Origin: Hyphomicrobiales bacterium
GTDB taxonomy: Bacteria; Pseudomonadota; Alphaproteobacteria; Rhizobiales; JAKIUO01
Length of the DNA stretch: 11,038 nucleotides
Direction: 5' to 3'
NCBI GenBank assembly: GCA_027069645.1
Contig: JALXEI010000333.1
Coordinates: 1-11,038 of the forward strand
In this document: positions 1 through 4,675 of the stretch, piece by piece
Position numbering within the stretch: position 1 is the first letter of the stretch
How the letters are laid out: each line of letters starts with the position of its first letter
The notes under the pieces: model-generated
What the model was told of the DNA's origin: nothing
What the model saw: the letters and a program-made list of their open reading frames with translations, nothing else
Database searches by the model: none
Made by a program: the position numbers and the translations under genes

Positions 1-600
1 CGCGAAAAGCTCAACGATCTTCTGCTGACCCATCTGCGCCCGACCCTCTATCTCGCCCAGCAAACCCAGCTTCTGGCAGGCAATATCTCCATTGTTCACA
101 AGGTCACAGGCGGCTCGCGCACTTTTAAAGGCGAGGAAGTGGCTGGCGTGCAGATTGTAGAAAATGCCGTTGAGCGCATCAGGGCCGGGCAGGGGGAGTT
201 GTTTCTGGTGGGGGCGGCTTGCAATGCGGCCCGGCCCGATTTGTTGCTGATCCGCGAGTTAAACGGGCAGGCCGATCTGCCTTTGGGGTCGATGGGCGCT
301 TTTATGGTGATTGAAAGTGCGGAATATGCAAGAAAGCGCGGCGCAAAAGTTTATGCGAAGATCAGAGATGTTGATCTTGTAACTTCTGGCAAGAAGGGGT
401 CGGGTGTGACACTCAAAATGCCGAAAGAGGCCGAGCGGGAGCTGGCCCCTCTGTTTGGCCACGGAATGGAAGCGCAATTCCCGCTTGGTATCGCGCTGGC
501 GGCGCTTTTATCTTCAAAAGACGGGACGCTGATAGAGGTTCGAGACCGAAGTGCTGCAAACGCGCTGGGCAAGGCCGTGGTCGAGAGGGTGGAAGCATGA
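1..600 (+). CDS. Degenerate beta-ketoacyl-ACP synthase (KS-beta / FabF2-like), 5' partial
   Basis: This frame is open from the first base to the TGA at 598-600 and gives 199 residues of a C-terminal half; the start lies off the window. It has the thiolase-fold ketosynthase pattern: a stretch at visible residues 27-36 (GNISIVHKVT), a helix ending IRAG, then LFLVGAA, and near the end LFGHGMEAQFPLGIALAALL, which matches the second-histidine region of FabF enzymes. Where active enzymes carry TACxSG, this protein reads VTGGSRTFKGEE, with no cysteine. The HGT motif holding the first catalytic histidine also seems to be missing, because the C-terminal part is short. It resembles the FabF2-type partner of rhizobial long-chain fatty acid loci and is probably a non-condensing subunit, like a chain-length factor, paired with the ketosynthase at 764. 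That pairing is inferred. Its stop overlaps a possible ATG (ATGA, 597-600). Confidence 0.82.
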   Translation, partial: REKLNDLLLTHLRPTLYLAQQTQLLAGNISIVHKVTGGSRTFKGEEVAGVQIVENAVERIRAGQGELFLVGAACNAARPDLLLIRELNGQADLPLGSMGAFMVIESAEYARKRGAKVYAKIRDVDLVTSGKKGSGVTLKMPKEAERELAPLFGHGMEAQFPLGIALAALLSSKDGTLIEVRDRSAANALGKAVVERVEA

Positions 601-622
601 CGATGGATTGTTTTTTGTTCAA

Positions 623-757
623 CCCCCTCTCCCCAACCCTCTCCCCGTCTGGGAGAGGGGGCAGGAGCGCTGCGATTCGTCAAGTCGTTCGGGCTACATC
701 AAAACCGTGTTGTTATCGCCCCTTCTCCCCCGAGGGGAGAGGGCCGGGGAGAGGGGG
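623..757. repeat. Intergenic inverted repeat of CCCTCTCCC type
   Basis: The left arm (623-646) and right arm (734-757) are each 24 bases and are inverted copies matching at 22 of 24 positions. The two mismatches are the central AA against GG. Inside the left part is a perfect 9-bp hairpin, CCCTCTCCC (637-645) with GGGAGAGGG (651-659) and a 5-base loop. An imperfect hairpin lies at about 721-743. This C/T-rich palindrome looks like a type often found between proteobacterial genes; family membership is recalled and was not checked. It almost fills the 163-base spacer between the two ketosynthase genes. Its right arm ends 6 bases before the downstream ATG and may supply the ribosome-binding sequence. 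No T-tract follows the hairpin, so it does not look like a terminator. Confidence 0.75.
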
Positions 758-763
758 TAGAGT

Positions 764-2056
764 ATGAGTAATCCCGCAACAGACAGGCAAGGTCGCCCGG
801 CTGTCGCCATTACTGGCATGGGGTTGATCTCTTCGCTTGGCAAAAATGTCGAGGAGAACTGGCAGGCGCTTGCCGCCGGCACGTCCGGTCTGAAACGCAT
901 CAGTCGTTTTCCGATTGCAGGCCTGCGCTCGAGTGTTGCCGGGACGATTGACGATGTCCTGCCTGATCTGGCGGCCCTGCATTCGGTCGAGCGTTCAAAA
1001 CGCATGGCCTTTCTGGTGGCAGGCGAAGCGCTGGTGCAGGCCGGGCTTGAAGGCGAGGGGGTGTTTCCCGGTCCGCTCTTCATGGCCACTCCGCCTCCGG
1101 AATTTGAATGGCCGCAATTTCTGACGCTTGACAGGGCAGGAGACGATGACTTGCAGGCCGGTTATGAGCGCATGCAGGCCGAGGCACGCAAGGGGCAGTA
1201 TGGCGGGACAGGTGCCTTGCTTGATTCGGGCCATATAGCGCAAGAGGTGGCAAAGGGCTTTGGTACCAGGGGCCTGCCTGTTTCCGTCTGCACGGCCTGC
1301 GCTTCCGGGGCAACGACCATCGGGCTTGGCGTCGAGGCGATCCGGCGCGGCGAAAAGGCAGCTTTGTGCATCGGTACCGATGCCAGTGTGCATCAGGAGG
1401 CGATGGTGCGCTTTTCACTGCTGTCGGCGGTTTCCACTCATAACGACCCGCCGGAAAAAGCCTCTCGTCCGTTCGACAAAACAAGGGCCGGATTTGTTGT
1501 GGCCGAAGGCGCGGCGGCTCTGGTGCTGGAAGATTATGATCATGCGAGGGCGCGCGGGGCAGAAATTCTCGGCATTGTGCGCGGCTATGGCGAACGCGCC
1601 GATACCTATCACCGCACCCGCTCCATGCCTGATGGTTCGGCGATGATCGGGGCGATGGAAAATGCGCTGAAAGATGCCGGAGTCGCGCCGCAACAGGTGG
1701 ATCATGTCAATGCACATGGCACCTCGACGCCGGAAAATGACAAGATGGAAGCCCTGTCTTTGAACAAGGTTTTTGGCGATCACATGATGAATGTGCCGGT
1801 CAGTTCCAACAAGGGGCAGCTTGGCCATTGCCTGCTCGCTGCCGGAGCGGTCGAGGCGGTGATTTCGCTGCTGACTATCCGGAACGGCATCATCCCGGTC
1901 AACATGAATTATGAAACCCCGGACCCGAACATTAACCTTGATATCGTCGCAGACGAACCGCGCCGGAAAGATGTGAATATAATCCTGTCAAACAGCTTTG
2001 GCTTTGGCGGTCAGAATGCCTGTCTGGTGTTCTCAAGCGGCAAGGAATATGAATAA
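764..2056 (+). CDS. fabF: Beta-ketoacyl-ACP synthase, FabF type, intact catalytic triad
   Basis: This 430-residue protein has the length of a FabF/KAS II enzyme, which condenses malonyl-ACP with an acyl chain in the cytosol. The N-terminal strand reads VAITGMGLISSLG. The nucleophile is C179 in TACASG, and the two histidines are H318 in NAHGTSTPENDKME and H355 in SNKGQLGHCLLAAGA. K350 and the glycine-rich loop NSFGFGGQNA (410-419) are also present, so the site is complete. A segment before the active site (about 110-165, rich in E, D, R and Q) looks longer than in housekeeping FabF, which fits the FabF1-type enzyme of long-chain fatty acid loci. The start at 764 is preceded by GAGAGGGGG from the upstream repeat, 6 bases away. 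With the cysteine-less ketosynthase upstream it suggests a heterodimer. A dedicated long-chain role is inferred from neighbours; the general KS function is secure. Confidence 0.92.
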   Translation: MSNPATDRQGRPAVAITGMGLISSLGKNVEENWQALAAGTSGLKRISRFPIAGLRSSVAGTIDDVLPDLAALHSVERSKRMAFLVAGEALVQAGLEGEGVFPGPLFMATPPPEFEWPQFLTLDRAGDDDLQAGYERMQAEARKGQYGGTGALLDSGHIAQEVAKGFGTRGLPVSVCTACASGATTIGLGVEAIRRGEKAALCIGTDASVHQEAMVRFSLLSAVSTHNDPPEKASRPFDKTRAGFVVAEGAAALVLEDYDHARARGAEILGIVRGYGERADTYHRTRSMPDGSAMIGAMENALKDAGVAPQQVDHVNAHGTSTPENDKMEALSLNKVFGDHMMNVPVSSNKGQLGHCLLAAGAVEAVISLLTIRNGIIPVNMNYETPDPNINLDIVADEPRRKDVNIILSNSFGFGGQNACLVFSSGKEYE

Positions 2057-2074
2057 GAAGGAAGCCTCCGGCGG

Positions 2075-2194
2075 CCCCTGTGCGGGGAGCATTCAGGGAC
2101 TTGTCCCTGAAAACGCAATTTGGGGGGTTGGGGGCTCGCCCCCAGGACCATCTGTCAAGATGCCCGTCTGGCGAAGACATGCCCGCCAGGGCAA
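2075..2194 (+). repeat. Multi-hairpin intergenic element, copy A
   Basis: Between the ketosynthase stop and the reductase start lies a string of small palindromes. In order: CCCC/GGGG (2075-2087); TCAGGGAC-TT-GTCCCTGA (2093-2110, a perfect 8-bp stem); TGGGGG/CCCCCA (2129-2144); ATCT-GTCA-AGAT (2150-2161); GTCT-GGCGA-AGAC (2166-2178); and TGCCC-GCCA-GGGCA (2180-2193). The same order recurs in the next spacer (copy B, 3005-3130), with paired base changes that keep the stems. The element ends about 20 bases before the ribosome-binding site of the next gene. It could act as RNA structure that stabilises the message or tunes translation, or it may be a dispersed repeat with no local role. Confidence 0.72.
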
Positions 2195-2225
2195 CCGAGT
2201 GTGAGTACAAGCAAAGAGGTATATG

Positions 2226-2981
2226 ATGCGAAATCGAAAAGTTCTGGTCACTGGCGGCGGGCGTGGTATTGGCGATGCGATTGTGCGCTCTGTTGCGGCC
2301 AATGGTTTTTCCGTTCATTTTACTTTTCGCTCCAGCGAGGATGAAGCCAGGGCGCTGGTCGAGGAATTGAAAGCCGCTCATCCCGAACAGGAGATAAATG
2401 CCAGCAAGGTGGACCTGGCCAATCGTGATGAGGTTGACGCATTTGCCGATGAACTGGGCAGGGCTGATGCTTATTATGGTGTCGTGCACAATGCGGGGAT
2501 GCCTTATGATGCGCTGGTGGCGATGCTGGATCAGGACAAGGCCGAAACCCTCATGCAGGTCAATTTCTGGTCGATGACGCGCATTGTCAAGGCGGCGGTG
2601 CGTCCGATGCTGCGGGCCAAAGAGGGGCGCATCATTGGCATGGGGTCGATCACTCACCAGCTCGGCACGCCGGGCAACGCCACCTATGCGGCGAGCAAAG
2701 GGGCGATGGCGAGCTTTCTGAAAACACTGGCCGCCGAAGTGGCCCGTAAGGGCGTGACCTGCAACACCATCGCGCCGGGCTATGTGGATACAGAAATGAT
2801 GGCGGCTTATCCAGAGCAAAAAGCCAGGGCCGAAGCGACCATCCCGCTCAAACGCTTCGCCCGCCCGGATGAAGTAGCGGCACTGGTGAGCTTTTTGCTG
2901 TCCGATGGTGCGGGTTACATCACCGGCAATGTCATTCCGATCGATGGCGGACTGAGTACAGCCACGCCGGTAGGAAAATAA
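2226..2981 (+). CDS. fabG: 3-oxoacyl-ACP reductase, FabG-like short-chain dehydrogenase
   Basis: This is a classical short-chain dehydrogenase/reductase of 251 residues, the usual FabG length. Counting from the alternative ATG at 2223 (252 residues), it shows the nucleotide-binding TGGGRGIG (10-17), HNAG (89-92), the structural Asn in QVNFWSM (N114), and the catalytic Ser-Tyr-Lys as S142 in GSIT and Y155/K159 in YAASK. PGYVDTEM (185-192) and a C-terminal ITGNVIPIDGG are typical of FabG. It should reduce 3-oxoacyl-ACP to 3-hydroxyacyl-ACP with NADPH in the cytosol. The start at 2226 is chosen because GAGG (2216-2219) sits 6 bases upstream, whereas the ATG at 2223 leaves only 3. Its place between the ketosynthase pair and the MDR oxidoreductase suggests it is the dedicated reductase of this elongation set. 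In the rhizobial locus, as I recall it, no reductase occupies this position. Confidence 0.88.
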   Translation: MRNRKVLVTGGGRGIGDAIVRSVAANGFSVHFTFRSSEDEARALVEELKAAHPEQEINASKVDLANRDEVDAFADELGRADAYYGVVHNAGMPYDALVAMLDQDKAETLMQVNFWSMTRIVKAAVRPMLRAKEGRIIGMGSITHQLGTPGNATYAASKGAMASFLKTLAAEVARKGVTCNTIAPGYVDTEMMAAYPEQKARAEATIPLKRFARPDEVAALVSFLLSDGAGYITGNVIPIDGGLSTATPVGK

Positions 2982-3004
2982 AGAAATGCGCTCGCCGCGC
3001 GGGC

Positions 3005-3130
3005 GTCTTGACAGACGGTCTTGGGGACTAGTCCCCAAACCCCAATAGTTGGAAATGGTTTCCAAAGGCTCGCCTTTGGTTCCAGCTGAATAAGCTGCCT
3101 GTCCGGCGAGGACATGCCCTGCAAGGGCAA
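3005..3130 (+). repeat. Multi-hairpin intergenic element, copy B
   Basis: This second copy fills the spacer before the oxidoreductase gene. Hairpins in order: GTCT-TGAC-AGAC (3005-3016); the perfect 18-bp palindrome TTGGGGACTAGTCCCCAA (3021-3038); CCAAAGGC-TC-GCCTTTGG (3062-3079); AGCT-GAATA-AGCT (3084-3096); GTCC-GGCGA-GGAC (3101-3113); and TGCCCT-GCA-AGGGCA (3115-3129). It is collinear with copy A at 2075-2194. The loop GGCGA and the GGCTCGCC core are conserved, while stems differ by paired substitutions. The left half is also an inverted match to the core of copy A: 3000-3048 read on the minus strand agrees with 2118-2166 at 39 of 49 positions without gaps. The whole is therefore quasi-palindromic. 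It ends 9 bases before the ribosome-binding site of the next gene. Confidence 0.72.
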
Positions 3131-3138
3131 TTGGTAAC

Positions 3139-3143
3139 GAGGA
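3139..3143 (+). promoter_or_regulatory. Ribosome-binding site deciding the oxidoreductase start
   Basis: GAGGA lies 6 bases before the ATG at 3150. A longer reading from TTG at 3144 would put the start codon directly against this site, so ATG 3150 is preferred. Confidence 0.6.
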
Positions 3144-3149
3144 TTGGAT

Positions 3150-4175
3150 ATGTTCGCACTGCAAAATGTAGCTGACCGGGAACTGGTCATTGGTGATATC
3201 GAGCCGCCGGAAGCGCCCGGCCCGGATGAGGTGCAGATCCGCATGAAGGCGGTGGCGCTCAATCATATTGATGTGTGGAGCTGGCGCGGCATGGCCTTTG
3301 CCAAACGGGCCGACAAGCAGATCCCGGGGGCCGAAGGGGCAGGCGAGATTGTTGCGGTGGGCGAGAATGTCAAAGACCTTGCACCAGGGCAACTGGTGGC
3401 GATCTATGGCGCGATCACTTGCGGCACCTGCGACCCTTGCAAGGAGGGGCGCGACAATCACTGCACCGCCAAACAGGTGATTTACGGTTTTCATACACAC
3501 GGCTTTTTTCAGGAGCTGATCAATATTCCCGCCCGTCTTGCGGTGCCCGCGCCCGAGGGGCTTCCGGCGGAACAGGCGGCATTGGCCGGGATCACCTTTG
3601 GCACGCCCGAACATATGCTGTTTGACAATGCCAAACTCAAAGAGGGCGAAACGGTGCTGGTGCATGCCGGGGGTTCCGGCATTGGCTCGGCAGCCATTCA
3701 GCTCATCAAGGCGGTGGGCGGCATTGTCTATACAACGGTGGGGTCGGACGAAAAGGGACAAAAGACGCTGGAACTGGGGGCGGACGCGTTCATCAACTAC
3801 AAAAAAGAACGCTTCGAAGGCCGCATTCGCCGCCTGACCAACAAGCGCGGCGTCGATGTGGTGTTCGAGCATATCGGCCCCGATACTTTCAAAGGCTCCA
3901 TGTTGTCCATGCGCCGCGGCGGCAAACTGGTGACCTGCGGCTCGACCACCGGTGTCATGGGCGAGATCAATCTCAATCTGTTGTATCAGCAGCAATTGCA
4001 TTTGCTGGGCAGTTTTGGCTGTGAGATGCGCAATATGCGTTCGGTCATGCAAAAGCTCGCCGATGGGGTGGTCAAACCGGTGATTGATACCGTGCTGCCA
4101 CTGGAAGAGGTCGAAACCGGTCTGCAAAGGCTGGAAAACCGCGATGTGTTCGGCAAGATCATTGTCAAACTTTAG
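3150..4175 (+). CDS. Zinc-binding MDR-family oxidoreductase (alcohol dehydrogenase / enoyl reductase-like)
   Basis: This 341-residue medium-chain dehydrogenase/reductase has an N-terminal GroES-like domain and a Rossmann domain. Four cysteines, C91, C94, C97 and C105 (CGTCDPC then HC), form the structural-zinc lobe. The nucleotide-binding motif is HAGGSGIGSAAIQL (172-185). The catalytic-zinc ligands of true alcohol dehydrogenases look altered: the usual cysteine position reads LNHID (N38), and the usual GHE reads GAE (60-62). It is therefore more likely a zinc-independent NAD(P)H reductase, such as a quinone-oxidoreductase or enoyl-reductase type, than an alcohol dehydrogenase. It corresponds in position and size to the adh gene of rhizobial long-chain fatty acid loci. 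Next to KS and KR genes, enoyl-ACP or enoyl-CoA reduction is the most natural role, but this is inferred. No terminator is evident after its TAG at 4173-4175. Confidence 0.88.
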   Translation: MFALQNVADRELVIGDIEPPEAPGPDEVQIRMKAVALNHIDVWSWRGMAFAKRADKQIPGAEGAGEIVAVGENVKDLAPGQLVAIYGAITCGTCDPCKEGRDNHCTAKQVIYGFHTHGFFQELINIPARLAVPAPEGLPAEQAALAGITFGTPEHMLFDNAKLKEGETVLVHAGGSGIGSAAIQLIKAVGGIVYTTVGSDEKGQKTLELGADAFINYKKERFEGRIRRLTNKRGVDVVFEHIGPDTFKGSMLSMRRGGKLVTCGSTTGVMGEINLNLLYQQQLHLLGSFGCEMRNMRSVMQKLADGVVKPVIDTVLPLEEVETGLQRLENRDVFGKIIVKL

Positions 4176-4184
4176 TTTCATAGA

Positions 4185-4213
4185 TTGACACCTCCGGAAG
4201 ATCATTCTATGAG
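4185..4213 (+). promoter_or_regulatory. Possible sigma-70-type promoter for the zinc-ribbon gene
   Basis: A perfect TTGACA (4185-4190) is followed, after 17 bases, by TATGAG (4208-4213), which matches 4 of 6 positions of the TATAAT consensus. Transcription would begin near 4220, giving a leader of roughly 70 bases before the ATG at 4293. It lies 9 bases after the end of the oxidoreductase gene, where an operon boundary is plausible because the encoded functions change. The evidence is only the hexamers and their spacing. Confidence 0.3.
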
Positions 4214-4292
4214 GCTTGCCGCGAGGATTATTATTTACTCCAGCGCTTCCGGACATCAGCCCCCGGGAGATCTCGCGATTGGCTGTCAAAAT

Positions 4293-4493
4293 ATGTATGT
4301 TTGCGATTCCTGCAAGAAACAGATCGCTCCTTCCATTCCCTCCCGACTGGTTCCCGTTAAAACAAGAACAAAGCAATATCCAAAGCGCTATGACAAGGGC
4401 GGCAGCCTCGTGGACAAGGGCGGGGATGGTTTTGAAACGGTGAGCGAAATCAGGGTCTGTCCGGAGTGCCACGGCAAGATGGAAAACTCCTGA
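4293..4493 (+). CDS. Small zinc-ribbon protein of unknown function
   Basis: This 66-residue protein begins MYVCDSCKK and ends with VCPECHGK, so two CxxC knuckles (residues 4-7 and 57-60) bracket the chain and should bind one zinc ion. Between them is a basic segment (LVPVKTRTKQYPKRYDKGG) and an acidic one (GGDGFETVSE). I do not recognise a characterised family; small proteins of this shape, starting just before the first CxxC, are common hypothetical proteins. The frame is open upstream. An ATG at 4209 with GGAAG (4196-4200) 8 bases before it would add 28 residues with no zinc-ribbon character, and a TTG at 4185 would add more. I chose 4293 because family-like proteins begin there, although no good ribosome-binding site precedes it. 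It separates the lipid genes from the glycogen genes, with no clear link to either. Confidence 0.6.
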   Translation: MYVCDSCKKQIAPSIPSRLVPVKTRTKQYPKRYDKGGSLVDKGGDGFETVSEIRVCPECHGKMENS

Positions 4494-4661
4494 TTTAAAA
4501 GCAGCCCCTGTTCCCGGAGAATTTCATGCGGATTTTGCAGAGGGCGGGCGTGAACATGGCGAAGCTGTGGGAAATGATGGCAGGTCGGGGCATTTCATGC
4601 GCGCCTCTTGTTCCCGAACCATACCCCGTGATAGTTTGCGGCAAGACCTGTGCTCTTGCTA

Positions 4662-4667
4662 TGAGGA
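4662..4667 (+). promoter_or_regulatory. Ribosome-binding site deciding the glgB start
   Basis: TGAGGA sits 8 bases before the ATG at 4676. The resulting protein has the usual GlgB length, so this start is preferred over the in-frame ATGs at 4526 and 4661. The 182 bases from 4494 to 4675 show no other gene or clear promoter. Confidence 0.6.
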
Positions 4668-4675
4668 TTACCCGC

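Noticed and set aside
637..659. Strong GC-rich hairpin considered as a rho-independent terminator.
   Set aside because: No T-tract follows, and the hairpin is part of a larger inverted repeat inside what looks like one transcription unit.
2049..2204. Small frame starting at ATG 2049, overlapping the ketosynthase end and running through copy A.
   Set aside because: Its product is the translation of the repeat, it does not reach the next gene start, and the equivalent frame in copy B (from 2985) stops early at about 3048.
1932..4472. Long minus-strand open frame of 846 codons spanning the reductase, oxidoreductase and both repeat spacers.
   Set aside because: It is antisense to two clearly recognised enzymes, matches no family I know, is rich in His, Arg and Gln as expected of a shadow frame, and runs through non-coding repeats. 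The missing stops follow from codon use on the other strand.
4636..4665. TTGCGG with TATGAG 18 bases later as a glgB promoter.
   Set aside because: Transcription would start almost at the glgB ATG and leave out the ribosome-binding site; the match is weak.
4207..4672. Shared CTATGAGG at 4207-4214 and 4659-4666.
   Set aside because: Only eight bases are shared, with weak similarity around them; chance is the simplest explanation.
4526..4675. Upstream in-frame extension of glgB by 50 codons (ATG 4526).
   Set aside because: The segment has no GlgB-like sequence, and TGAGGA 8 bases before ATG 4676 gives a protein of standard length.
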